Origin: Propionibacteriales bacterium
GTDB lineage: Bacteria; Actinomycetota; Actinomycetes; Propionibacteriales; Nocardioidaceae
DNA length: 45,162 nt
Assembly: GCA_026392415.1 (NCBI GenBank)
Contig: JAPLCC010000027.1
Location: forward strand, 1 to 45,162
Reading direction: 5' to 3'
The notes under the pieces are model-generated. The model was given only the letters and a program-made list of their open reading frames with translations, searched no databases and was not told where the DNA came from. Below, in pieces: positions 30,521 through 38,608 of this stretch. A program made the position numbers and the translations under genes. Position 1 is the first letter of the stretch; each line of letters starts with the position of its first letter.

Positions 30521-31366
30521 TCAGGAAACGCGCGTCACGTCCACGGTCACGCTGAGGCGAGCGGTCTTCGCGCCCGAGTAGATCCCGCGCAGCGGGGGTA
30601 CGTCGGTGTAGTCGCGGCCGTGACCGATCGCGACATAGCGGTTGTCGGGCGCTGTCCACGTGCTCGGGTCGAAGCCCTGCCAGCCGTCGTCCCACCACTC
30701 CACCCAGGCGTGCGAGTCGCCGGCGACGGTCTCGCCGACGACGGGGTCCTCCACCGGGTGGACGTAGCCCGAGACGTAGCGGGCGGGGATGCCGAGGGTG
30801 CGCAGGGCACCGATCGCCAGGTGCACCATGTCCTGGACCACGCCGGCGCGCTGCTCCCACGCCTCCGCCCCGGGCGACTCGACGTCGGTGGCGCCGGGCC
30901 GGAAGCCGATCTGTTCGTTGACCAGACGACAGATCTCGAGCGCGGCCGTCCCGGGCAATCCGGCTGCGGCCCCGATCTGGTTGACCTGCTGCGCGAAGTC
31001 CTCCGGCGGCGCGACCAGGTCGGAGACCACCAGGAACTCCGTCCAGCGATCCTTCACCTCACGTTCGGCGTACGACGACCAAGGGGTCGTGGCGACAGGG
31101 GAGCCGCCCCGGTTCACCTGCACGGTCGAGGTCGCCGTCACCGTCATCACGTCGTGCGGGTCGACCACCTCGAACGCAGTCACCGGGCACCCGAAGTAGT
31201 CGGTGTAGGTGTAGGTCCACGGCTTCGGGGTCACCTCGAGCCGGTTGTGGACGACGATCTGCTCGGGCGTGGTGACGGGCGTCATCCGGGCCTGGTTGTA
31301 GGACGCGGCCGCCCGGCCGTCGTACTCGTAGGTCGACGTGTGCACGATCCGCAGTTGCATCGACAT
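30521..31366 (-). CDS. Transglutaminase-like protein lacking the catalytic Cys
   Basis: Protein of 281 aa. The N-terminal half is the bacterial transglutaminase N-domain (RIVHTSTYEYDGRAAASYNQARMTP), the C-terminal half the transglutaminase core: GVVQDMVHLAIGALRTLGIPARYVSGY, SHAWVEWWDDGWQGFDPS. His219 and Asp233 of the Cys-His-Asp triad are present, but the usual Cys of G-V-C-Q-D is Val177 (codon GTC). If the alignment is right, the protein cannot use the normal thiol chemistry. In this family the partners are alpha-E and circularly permuted ATP-grasp proteins, thought to form a peptide-ligase-like system; the three are adjacent here and overlap by TGATG. The start ATG 31366 overlaps the alpha-E stop. 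Confidence 0.92.
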   Translation of the reverse strand: MSMQLRIVHTSTYEYDGRAAASYNQARMTPVTTPEQIVVHNRLEVTPKPWTYTYTDYFGCPVTAFEVVDPHDVMTVTATSTVQVNRGGSPVATTPWSSYAEREVKDRWTEFLVVSDLVAPPEDFAQQVNQIGAAAGLPGTAALEICRLVNEQIGFRPGATDVESPGAEAWEQRAGVVQDMVHLAIGALRTLGIPARYVSGYVHPVEDPVVGETVAGDSHAWVEWWDDGWQGFDPSTWTAPDNRYVAIGHGRDYTDVPPLRGIYSGAKTARLSVTVDVTRVS

Positions 31367-32319
31367 CAGACCCCGACTCCCTTCCACGACACGGCTTCGG
31401 CGCCCGCGAAGTAACGGTGGCTGATCGCGTCGGTCGCTGCCGCGCAGGTGCGCTGCAACCGCTCCATCTCGTCGGGCACGTCGGCCACCAGGTCCGTGAG
31501 TGAGCGGTACTCCAGCTCGGCCCGGACCCGACCGATCAGCCGGTGCGCCTCGTCCTGGAAACCTGCCCGTCGCGGGTCTCCGCCGATGTTGTCGAGTGCC
31601 TGCTCGGCCCGGTTGAGGGCGAACACCACCGAGCGTGGGAACAGCCGGTCCAGCAGCAGGAACTCGGCCGCTGCCCTGTCGGTCTCGATCCCGCGATAGG
31701 TCCGCAGGAACGCGTCGTAGGCACCGGAAGCGCGCAGCGCCGAGGTCCACTTGTCTGCGGCACCGGACAGCGCCGTTGTCGCGACCAGCCGGGACGTCAT
31801 GTCGGCGCGCTCGATGCTGCGCCCGAGCACGATGAACTGCCAGCTCTCGTCGCGCGTCATCGTGGCGTCGGCGGTGCCGATGATGAGGGCCGCGCGTTCG
31901 CGCACCCACTGGAAGACGTACGGCGGCCGGAAGGTCTGGAAGTGTCCCGTCGGGATCGGGCGCCAGGTGGTGTTGATGACCTCCCACAGGGGCACGGTCA
32001 GCGTCTCGCGAGCGCCGCGTGCGGACTCGCGTGCCGACGACAGGATGGCTGCGATCGAGCTCGGGCACTGAGGGTCGTAGGCGAGCAGGCGCAGCACCTG
32101 CTCGATCGTGACCGCGCCGAACATGTCGACGCCGAACTCGGCGGCGTTGTCGGGCTCGACGCCCATGCACGCGAGCAGGTCGCGGCAGGTCTGGGTCTCG
32201 TCGACCGACCCGTCCTCGAGCAGCAGCTGGGACTGGACGTCGAGGATCCGGGCCGTGTCGTCGGCCCGCTCGATGTAGCGGCCGATCCAGAAGAGCGACT
32301 CGGCGATCCGGCTGAGCAT
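31366..32319 (-). CDS. Alpha-E domain protein
   Basis: Helical protein of 317 aa beginning MLSRIAESLFWIGRYIERADDTARIL, the hallmark of the alpha-E domain, with SWQFIVLGRSIERADMTSRL as a second internal motif of the same kind. The family is of unknown biochemistry, linked by gene context to ATP-grasp ligases and transglutaminases. It lies between those two partners here; its start overlaps the ATP-grasp stop and its stop overlaps the transglutaminase start, both as TGATG. The upstream open reading is discarded because the conserved N-terminus begins at ATG 32319. Confidence 0.95.
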   Translation of the reverse strand: MLSRIAESLFWIGRYIERADDTARILDVQSQLLLEDGSVDETQTCRDLLACMGVEPDNAAEFGVDMFGAVTIEQVLRLLAYDPQCPSSIAAILSSARESARGARETLTVPLWEVINTTWRPIPTGHFQTFRPPYVFQWVRERAALIIGTADATMTRDESWQFIVLGRSIERADMTSRLVATTALSGAADKWTSALRASGAYDAFLRTYRGIETDRAAAEFLLLDRLFPRSVVFALNRAEQALDNIGGDPRRAGFQDEAHRLIGRVRAELEYRSLTDLVADVPDEMERLQRTCAAATDAISHRYFAGAEAVSWKGVGV

Positions 32320-33839
32320 CACTCCACCTCCTCGGTGGCCGGCGGCAATGACTGGGACTGCGACTGGGCCTGCGACTGGGACTGCGACTGCGCGTCCTCG
32401 GTGCTGGTCGGCCCGGCCAGCACCCAGGTGTCCTTGGTGCCGCCGCCGCGCGAGGAGTTCACGATCAGCTCGCCCTTGCCGAGGGCCACCCGGGTCAGCC
32501 CGCCCGGCAGCACCCACACGCGGTTGCCGTCGTTGACGGCGAACGGGCGGAGGTCGACGTGGCGCGGCCCGAGCTCGCCGTCGACGAACGTCGGCACCGT
32601 CGAGAGCTGCACGACCGGCTGCGCGATCCAGGCGCGCGGGTCCTCGAGCACCTTGCCGCGCAGCTCGTCGAGCTCCTCGCGGGTGGCTCGCGGCCCGATC
32701 ACGATGCCCTTGCCGCCGGAACCGTCGACAGGCTTGAGGACCAGCTCGTCGATCCGGTCGAGCACCTCCTCGCGGGCCTCGGCCTCACCACAACGCCAGG
32801 TGTCGACGTTGCGGATCACCGGCTCCTCGCTGAGGTAGTAGCGAATGATGTCGGGCATGTAGGTGTAGACGAGCTTGTCGTCCGCGACTCCGTTGCCGAC
32901 CGCATTGGCCAGCGTCACGTTGCCGGCACGGGCCGCGTCGATCAGGCCGGGGCAGCCGAGCATCGAGTCGGCGCGGAAGTGCACCGGGTCGAGGAATTCG
33001 TCGTCGATCCGGCGATAGATGACGTGCACCGGCGCGAGGCCCTTGGTCGTGCGCATCATCACCTCGCCGCGCTTGCAGACCAGGTCGCGGCCCTCCACGA
33101 GCTCGACGCCCATCGTCCGGGCGAGCAGGGTGTGCTCGAAGTAGGCGCCGTTGTAGACACCCGGCGTGAGGACGACGACCGTCGGGTCCGCGACGCCTGC
33201 CGGTGCTGCGGCGCGCAGGGCCGCGAGCAGACGCTGGGGATAGCTGGCGACCGGGCGGATCCGGTGCTGCGCGATGGTCTCGGGCAGCGCGGCCGAGATC
33301 GCGCGCCGGCTGGTCATCACGTAGGACACACCCGACGGCACCCGGACGTTGTCCTCGAGCACCCGGAACTCGCCGAGGTTGTCGCGGATCAGGTCGATGC
33401 CGGACACGTGCACCCGGACGCCGTTGGCGGGCCGGACCGTCGCGGCCTGCCGGTGGTAGTGCGAGCTGGTGGTGATCACCGCTCGGGGGATCACCCCGTC
33501 GTCGAAGACGTGCCCGGCGTCGTACACGTCGGCGAGGAGCATCTCCAGCGCCTTGACCCGCTGCTGCAGGCCCTTCTCGATCACCGACCAGCTGTCCATC
33601 TCGATCACGCGGGGGAGGATGTCGAGCGGCATCGCCCGTTCCTCGCCGCCGATGTCGAACGTGATGCCCTGGTCGAGGTAGCTGGCCTGCAGCGCTTCGA
33701 CCCGGCTGATCAGCTCGGGCGTGCTCATCTTGTCGAGCGAGTCGCGCATGCGCAGGTACGGCGGTCGCAACTGCTCGCCGTCGAACATCTCGTCGTAGGC
33801 AGGTCCGTTGGTCCCGTAGCCCTCGAACATCGTGCTCAT
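32319..33839 (-). CDS. Circularly permuted ATP-grasp protein
   Basis: Protein of 506 aa of the circularly permuted type 2 ATP-grasp family: FRVLEDNVRVPSGVSYVMTSRR, VVLTPGVYNGAYFEHTLLAR, LVEGRDLVC, VIYRRIDDEFLDP and LVLKPVDGSGGKGIVIGP (the Lys and Gly-rich nucleotide loop) are its signatures. It probably ligates an amine to a carboxylate using ATP, substrate unknown. After the usual family end (GGGTKDTWVLAG) there is a tail of about 35 residues with alternating Ser-Gln, encoded by a hexamer repeat. It is the first gene of the minus-strand trio, divergent from the 60-aa gene at 33919, with 79 bases between starts. Confidence 0.95.
   Translation of the reverse strand: MSTMFEGYGTNGPAYDEMFDGEQLRPPYLRMRDSLDKMSTPELISRVEALQASYLDQGITFDIGGEERAMPLDILPRVIEMDSWSVIEKGLQQRVKALEMLLADVYDAGHVFDDGVIPRAVITTSSHYHRQAATVRPANGVRVHVSGIDLIRDNLGEFRVLEDNVRVPSGVSYVMTSRRAISAALPETIAQHRIRPVASYPQRLLAALRAAAPAGVADPTVVVLTPGVYNGAYFEHTLLARTMGVELVEGRDLVCKRGEVMMRTTKGLAPVHVIYRRIDDEFLDPVHFRADSMLGCPGLIDAARAGNVTLANAVGNGVADDKLVYTYMPDIIRYYLSEEPVIRNVDTWRCGEAEAREEVLDRIDELVLKPVDGSGGKGIVIGPRATREELDELRGKVLEDPRAWIAQPVVQLSTVPTFVDGELGPRHVDLRPFAVNDGNRVWVLPGGLTRVALGKGELIVNSSRGGGTKDTWVLAGPTSTEDAQSQSQSQAQSQSQSLPPATEEVE
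32350..32391. repeat. Hexanucleotide tandem repeat in the ATP-grasp gene
   Basis: Seven 6-base units, alternating GACTGG and GACTGC with one GCCTGC variant. On the minus strand it encodes alternating Gln and Ser near the C-terminus of the ATP-grasp protein. Unit number could change by slippage without shifting the frame. Confidence 0.9.
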
Positions 33840-33918
33840 GTCCGGACACTACTCAAGTCTCGTAACACGAATGTTGCAGGACATGACCCGCTGACGACAC
33901 GCGCGGTAGTTTCTGACC

Positions 33919-34101
33919 ATGGCGTATTGGTTCTGCCTCACCCATCACACCGTCGAAGGCACCGAAGGGTGTCCCAACAAGGACCGTCTCGGGCCCTATG
34001 ACACGGAGGCCGAGGCATCGCGCGCGATCGAGAAGGCCGCGGAGCGCACCGAGGCCTGGGACGAGGACCCTGTCTGGAACGACAGGTCCGAGCCCGAGTG
34101 A
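33919..34101 (+). CDS. Small conserved acidic protein
   Basis: Protein of 60 aa starting MAYWFCLTHHTVE, with GCPNKDRLGPYDTEAEASRAIE and an acidic tail. Cys6, His9 and His10 with Cys18 could form a small metal site; that is inference. I recognise the opening as common in actinobacterial hypothetical proteins but know no function. The residues PYDTEAEASRAIE resemble the helix of SPOR-like small proteins. It precedes a membrane-protein gene by 11 bases, on the same strand. Confidence 0.8.
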   Translation: MAYWFCLTHHTVEGTEGCPNKDRLGPYDTEAEASRAIEKAAERTEAWDEDPVWNDRSEPE

Positions 34102-34112
34102 GCGGTCGCTAG

Positions 34113-34424
34113 GTGCCGTTCTCCCGCCGCCGCCGGATCCGTCCGGTGGTCATCGATCCCGCCACGGGCAAGCAGATCTCGTCGGCCCCGTTCATCGGAC
34201 TCGGCCTGGTCATCTCGTCGGCGTTCCTCTACGGCGTGGCCTTCTGGCTGGTCCCGATCTGGGTCGCCGTCGTGCTCCTGCTGACTTGGCTCCTGATGCT
34301 GCTGTCCTGCTTTGCCTGGTGGACGCCGGTCCCGCACCGGCTGGTGCCCCTCGGTGTGTTCTCGTTCGTCTGGTGGTTCGCGACGGTGGCCGCGGCCGGG
34401 GTGTTCCTCGACTGGAAGGCCTGA
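34113..34424 (+). CDS. Small integral membrane protein
   Basis: Protein of 103 aa with an Arg-rich cytoplasmic N-terminus (RRRRIRP) and three hydrophobic spans (about residues 27-45, 47-67 and 77-98). The start is a GTG at 34113. I do not recognise a named family. It sits between the 60-aa gene (11 bases) and a TetR gene whose GTG follows its stop after one base, so all three are likely co-transcribed. Confidence 0.7.
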   Translation: MPFSRRRRIRPVVIDPATGKQISSAPFIGLGLVISSAFLYGVAFWLVPIWVAVVLLLTWLLMLLSCFAWWTPVPHRLVPLGVFSFVWWFATVAAAGVFLDWKA

Positions 34425-34425
34425 C

Positions 34426-35028
34426 GTGACCACCCGTCGGCGGCTCGCGCCGGAGGCCCGCCGCGCCCAGCTCCTCTCCGTCGCCGAGGACGTCTTCGCG
34501 CGGCTCGGCTTCCAGGGCACTGCGGTCGAGGACATCGCCGGGCAGGCAGGTGTCACGCGCACGTTGATCTACAAGTACTTCTCCGACAAGGACGAGATCT
34601 ACCTCGAGTGCGTCCGGGTCGCTCGCGAGACGCTGGACGAGGCCATGGTCTCGGCCGCCGCTCGGTACGACCACCCGGAGCAGCAGTTGCGTGCCGGGTT
34701 CCACGCCTACTTCGGCTTCGTCCGCGACGGCGGCTCCAAGTGGGACGTGCTGTTCGGCGGCGGTGCCGCTGCCACGGGTTCGGTCGCCGACTCGGCCGCG
34801 GCCTTCCGCTACCAGACCGTCGAGGTCATCACCGCGCTGTTGAGAGCCGCGGCACCGAAGCTCCCCGAGGACGCCGCCATGACCTATGCCCATGCCATCT
34901 CGGGTGCAGCGGAGCAGGCAGCGAAGTGGTGGCGACACAACCCGGAAACGTCCATCGACACGCTCGTGGAGCGCTTGATGGACGTGCTGTGGGCCGGCCT
35001 CGAGCGGATCGCCGCGCTGAACGCCTGA
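34426..35028 (+). CDS. TetR-family transcriptional regulator
   Basis: Regulator of 200 aa. The N-terminal helix-turn-helix is RRAQLLSVAEDVFARLGFQGTAVEDIAGQAGVTRTLIYKYFSDKDEIYL, where the recognition helix is TRTLIYKYF. The C-terminal ligand domain is of the usual length. The start is GTG 34426, with GGAAGG 6 bases upstream inside the preceding gene; translation is coupled to that gene. Its target is unknown: the converging oxidoreductase gene 18 bases downstream is the nearest candidate, but is opposite in strand. Confidence 0.92.
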   Translation: MTTRRRLAPEARRAQLLSVAEDVFARLGFQGTAVEDIAGQAGVTRTLIYKYFSDKDEIYLECVRVARETLDEAMVSAAARYDHPEQQLRAGFHAYFGFVRDGGSKWDVLFGGGAAATGSVADSAAAFRYQTVEVITALLRAAAPKLPEDAAMTYAHAISGAAEQAAKWWRHNPETSIDTLVERLMDVLWAGLERIAALNA

Positions 35029-35046
35029 GGCCGGTCCGGGACGGGT

Positions 35047-36315
35047 TCAGCCGCGCTTGGCCTGGAACGCGCCGGGTCCGTTGCGCAGGCCGAGCATGAT
35101 CGCCGTCTCGATCCACGAACGGTCGAGGTCGGGTTCCTTGCCCGCGCCCAGTCGGTGCAGCTGGTCGGTGTGCCACGACAGGTCGAGCGCGCTGTCCATG
35201 GTCCGGAGATTGGTGACCCGACCGAGGACGGCGCGGGCGCCGGCGCGCACCTGTGCGGTCGGCAGCGAGGTCCGACCGTTCTCCAGGATGGAGCGGGGAG
35301 CGTCCGGGACGACACAGGTCGGACGGCCGAGCCCGATGATGTCGCAGTCACCGGAAGCGACCGCAGCCTCCATGGCATCGGTGGACCGGAATCCGCCCGT
35401 CACGGCGATCGGTACGTCGCCCGCGAGATGCCGCACCGAAGCGGCGTACTCCAGGAAGTAGGCCTCGCGGGCAGCCGTCGACGCCCGCATCGCGCCCATC
35501 ATCGCCGGGGCCTCGTAGGACCCGCCGCTGATCTCGATCATGTCGATCCCGCGCTCGACGAGTGCAGTGACCACGTCGCGCGACTCCTCCTCGGTGAAGC
35601 CGCCGCGCTGGAAGTCCGCCGAGTTGAGCTTGATGCCGACGGCGAACCCGGGTCGGGTGGCTGCCTTGATCGCGCTGACCACCTCGAGCGCGAACCGGCG
35701 CCGTCGTTCGGCGTCGCCGCCCCAGGCGTCGTCGCGCTGGTTGGTGAGTGGCGAGAGGAACTGGGTGACGAGGTAGCCGTGGGCGCCGTGGACCTGCACG
35801 CCGTCGAAGCCCGCAGCTTCGGCGATCGCGGCCGTCGTGGCGTAGCGCTCGATGATGTCGCGGATCTCGGCATCGTCCAGTGCGCGCGGCTTCATGGCGC
35901 CGGGGATCTTCGCAGCGATCGCACTCGGCGCGACCGGTCGGTTCCGGGTGACGAGGGCGTTGGCCTGTCGGCCGGGGTGATTGATCTGCATCCACAGGGG
36001 AGTGCCGCTGTCCTGGAAGCCGCGGGCCCAGTGCTGCAGTCGATCGAGGTGTCGGTCGTCCTCGACGGCGACGTTGCCGGGCTCACCGAAGTGCCGTCGG
36101 TCGACCATCACGTTGCCGGTGACGACGAGGCCGTAGCCGCCGTCCGCCCAGCGGGAGTAGAGCCGCTCGAGCCGGTCCGAGGGGCCGCCGTCGCGGTCGC
36201 CGAGCGACTCGCTCAGCGCCGACTTCATGAACCGGTTGGCCAGCCGCTGACCGTTGGGCAGGTCGAGGGGGGAGGCCAGGTGCTCGATGACCGGGGCCAG
36301 GTCGCTGGTGCTCAT
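35047..36315 (-). CDS. NADH:flavin oxidoreductase (Old Yellow Enzyme family)
   Basis: FMN enzyme of 422 aa, predicted to reduce alpha,beta-unsaturated carbonyls or related substrates. The TIM-barrel signature is GVQVHGAHGYLVTQFLSP, with NQRDDAWGG, FAVGIKLNSADF and the FMN phosphate site IAVTGGFRS. MQINHPGRQ holds the usual His and the substrate-side residues. It starts with an ATG that overlaps the SDR stop (ATGA), so both are translated together. OYE plus SDR next to a TetR gene is typical of steroid, terpenoid or enone breakdown; the specific substrate is not known. Confidence 0.93.
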   Translation of the reverse strand: MSTSDLAPVIEHLASPLDLPNGQRLANRFMKSALSESLGDRDGGPSDRLERLYSRWADGGYGLVVTGNVMVDRRHFGEPGNVAVEDDRHLDRLQHWARGFQDSGTPLWMQINHPGRQANALVTRNRPVAPSAIAAKIPGAMKPRALDDAEIRDIIERYATTAAIAEAAGFDGVQVHGAHGYLVTQFLSPLTNQRDDAWGGDAERRRRFALEVVSAIKAATRPGFAVGIKLNSADFQRGGFTEEESRDVVTALVERGIDMIEISGGSYEAPAMMGAMRASTAAREAYFLEYAASVRHLAGDVPIAVTGGFRSTDAMEAAVASGDCDIIGLGRPTCVVPDAPRSILENGRTSLPTAQVRAGARAVLGRVTNLRTMDSALDLSWHTDQLHRLGAGKEPDLDRSWIETAIMLGLRNGPGAFQAKRG

Positions 36316-37172
36316 GCCGACACCTTCTTCTTGGTGGCGCTCGAGGTCAGCGAGCCGGTCAGGCGGCGCGAGACCGCCGCGAACGGGCGCTGGTACGCCG
36401 AACCGAGGACGCGGACCAGGAGATCGACCGCGACGGCGTCCGGACCGATGAGGACCTTCGCCTTCCGCGACGTCACACCGCGCAGGATCGTCCGGGCCGC
36501 CGTCTCCGGCGAGGTGCGCGTCAGCTTCTCCTCGAAGAGTCGCGCGAGGCCGGAGGTGTCGCCGTCGTTGCTGGCCGTGGCGTTGTTGACGATGTTGGTC
36601 CTGATCCCGCCGGGGTGCACGCAGGTGACGCCGACCGGGTGGCCGGCCACGAGCATCTCCTGGCGCAGCGACTCGGTGAACCCGCGGACGGCGAACTTGG
36701 CCGCGTTGTAGGAGCTCTGGGTCGGCACGCTGAACAGGCCGAAGATGCTCGACACGTTCACGACGTGACCCTCACCGGAGGCGATCAGGTGGGGGAGGAA
36801 CGCCTTGGTCCCGTGCACCACGCCCCAGAAGTCGACGTCGATGACCTTCTCGATGTCGTCGTAGGGGCTGTCCTCGATGGTGCCGAAGATCGTGATGCCG
36901 GCGTTGTTGATCACCATGTTGACCGACCCGAAATGGGCAGCGACGGCGTCGGCCCAGGCATGTACGGCGGCCCGGTCCCGCACGTCGAGGACCTGCGTGT
37001 GCGGCGTCGCGCCGCGTTCCTTGCAGAGGAGTTCGGTCTCCGCGAGGCCGGCGGCGTCCCAGTCGCTGAGCGCGAGCCGGGCGCCGTCGTCCGCGAGCTG
37101 CAGTGCCAGTGCGCGGCCGATTCCTGATCCGGCACCGGTGACGGCGACGACGCGATCCTGGAAGTTCTTCAT
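36312..37172 (-). CDS. Short-chain dehydrogenase/reductase
   Basis: SDR of 286 aa that oxidises or reduces an alcohol/ketone with NAD(P). The cofactor loop is TGAGSGIG (residues 12-19), NNAG follows, then the Ser of VNVSSIFG and the Tyr/Lys pair of SSYNAAKFAV; Asp at SDWD suggests NAD(H) preference. The C-terminal extension (residues about 235-286) is longer than in minimal SDRs. A GGAGGAG lies just upstream of the ATG. It is the first gene of the SDR-OYE pair, divergent from a TetR gene with a palindromic operator between them. Confidence 0.95.
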   Translation of the reverse strand: MKNFQDRVVAVTGAGSGIGRALALQLADDGARLALSDWDAAGLAETELLCKERGATPHTQVLDVRDRAAVHAWADAVAAHFGSVNMVINNAGITIFGTIEDSPYDDIEKVIDVDFWGVVHGTKAFLPHLIASGEGHVVNVSSIFGLFSVPTQSSYNAAKFAVRGFTESLRQEMLVAGHPVGVTCVHPGGIRTNIVNNATASNDGDTSGLARLFEEKLTRTSPETAARTILRGVTSRKAKVLIGPDAVAVDLLVRVLGSAYQRPFAAVSRRLTGSLTSSATKKKVSA

Positions 37173-37210
37173 GTGACTCCTCCTGTGTGGTGGGTCGACA
37201 GTAGTTGCCA

Positions 37211-37239
37211 GTCAGCCGACTGACAAGTCACCTGACTTG
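37211..37239. promoter_or_regulatory. Overlapping palindromes, probable TetR operator
   Basis: GTCAGCCGACTGAC (37211-37224) and CAAGTCACCTGACTTG (37224-37239) are adjacent inverted repeats sharing one base. They lie between the start codons of the SDR (37172) and TetR (37272) genes. Such doubled palindromes suit binding of two TetR dimers and would let one protein control both directions. Confidence 0.7.
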
Positions 37240-37271
37240 CAAAGTTGCGAGACCTGCACCACGATCAAGCC

Positions 37272-37886
37272 ATGTCCTCGACCGCGTCCTCGACCGCGCC
37301 ACGTCGCCAGGCCGAACGCCGGACGGCGACGACCGAGAAGTTGCTCGACGCCACGATCGAGTGCCTCGCAGAGCTCGGCTATGTCGCGACCACGACCCGC
37401 CGAGTGGCCGAACGGGCCGGCGTGAGCCAGGGCGCGCAGCAGCACTACTTCCCGACGAAGGCAGCACTCGTCGATGCCGCCATGGTCCGGCTCACCGAGC
37501 AGCTGATGGCCGACGCCATCCAGCGGGGGGTCAGGTCGGACGACGAACGCGAACGCGCCGGTGAGCTGTTCGACATGCTCTGGGAGATCCACAACCTCCC
37601 GGTCACGCCGGCGGTGCTGGAGCTGTTCACCGTGGCCCGCACCGACCCGGCCCTGGCCCGGCGCGTGGCGGAGCTGGTCGGGGCCGGCATGGCCGGCCTG
37701 CAGTTCGTCTCGGCACAGGCCTTGCCGACGTACGCCGCCCGGCCGGGCTTCCCCGATCTGTTGCAGATCGTGATGGCGACCCTGCGCGGCACGGTTCTCG
37801 TCGCGGCCATCCCGGGAGCCGAGGCCTCCCACCCCTCACGGGACGCCGTGCGGGCGCACCTGATGGCGAGTCTCGAAGCACTCTGA
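37272..37886 (+). CDS. TetR-family transcriptional regulator
   Basis: Regulator of 204 aa. HTH: TTEKLLDATIECLAELGYVATTTRRVAERAGVSQGAQQHYFPTKAALV, a textbook TetR N-domain. The start ATG 37272 is chosen because upstream in-frame codons run back into the operator. It is divergent from the SDR-OYE operon across palindromes at 37211-37239 and is its likely repressor. It converges on the membrane-protein gene at 37896 with 9 bases between the stops. Confidence 0.94.
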   Translation: MSSTASSTAPRRQAERRTATTEKLLDATIECLAELGYVATTTRRVAERAGVSQGAQQHYFPTKAALVDAAMVRLTEQLMADAIQRGVRSDDERERAGELFDMLWEIHNLPVTPAVLELFTVARTDPALARRVAELVGAGMAGLQFVSAQALPTYAARPGFPDLLQIVMATLRGTVLVAAIPGAEASHPSRDAVRAHLMASLEAL

Positions 37887-37895
37887 ACCGACGGG

Positions 37896-38576
37896 TCAGG
37901 TGGTGATGCGCCAGTCCGCCACGTCGATCACGAAGTGCGCCAGCACGAGCGCGCCGAGGTAGAACGTCGACACCGCGAGAGCAGCGCCGATGCGGACTCC
38001 CAGCGTGCTGTGCCGGACGTGGGCGAAAGCGCTGGCCGTGGCCCACCCGAGCGCGGCCTCGGCCGGCACGACGTACACCGCCACTCCGTGCCAACGGTTC
38101 GTGTCACCCGTCGGCTCCCACAGGCCCAGTGTGGGCGCCAGGAGCTCGGTGCCGAAGAAGATCACGCCGGCGAGGAGGGCCGCACGTCCCGGTCGACCGC
38201 CGCTCAGTGCGAGCGCGGCGAACAGGGGAGCGACCCACATGGCAGCCATCGCGAGCGGGATCACGTCGTCGACCCGGGGTCCGCCGGTGTCGGGGAAGCG
38301 CAGGGTTCCGACGAGGTCGGCCAGTACCCAGTCCGGCAACACCTGGAAGAGCGACACGAACGCCAGGAACACCGCCAGCGCCAACAGGTCGGCCTGGCGC
38401 TTCGCGCGGCACACCCAGATCAGTGCTGCGACGTACGCGACGACGCACACGAAAACGCCCCATCCCTGGTGCGGCGGATCGAGCGACAGTGCGATCGCCC
38501 CGCCTGCGAACAGGGCCACGTGGACGGCGATGATCGGGCCGAGGGCCTGCCGAGGGATGTGCAAGGTCGTGGTCAC
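37896..38576 (-). CDS. Polytopic membrane protein of unknown function
   Basis: Protein of 226 aa (from GTG 38576) with six or seven hydrophobic spans and a conserved-looking loop (ELLAPTLGLWEPTGDTNRW). I do not recognise a named family with confidence. The start could also be a TTG at 38585; GTG is chosen because it follows a spaced AGG. It is divergent from the HhH-GPD gene, with about 30 bases between start codons, and converges with the TetR gene. Confidence 0.75.
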   Translation of the reverse strand: MTTTLHIPRQALGPIIAVHVALFAGGAIALSLDPPHQGWGVFVCVVAYVAALIWVCRAKRQADLLALAVFLAFVSLFQVLPDWVLADLVGTLRFPDTGGPRVDDVIPLAMAAMWVAPLFAALALSGGRPGRAALLAGVIFFGTELLAPTLGLWEPTGDTNRWHGVAVYVVPAEAALGWATASAFAHVRHSTLGVRIGAALAVSTFYLGALVLAHFVIDVADWRITT

Positions 38577-38608
38577 GGGGGACAACCTAGTTGGGGAATG
38601 ATGGCCCC

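Noticed and set aside
33840..33918. Short palindrome AACACGAATGTT (33864-33875) between divergent genes
   Set aside because: Too short and no matching promoter boxes could be placed; not enough to call an operator.
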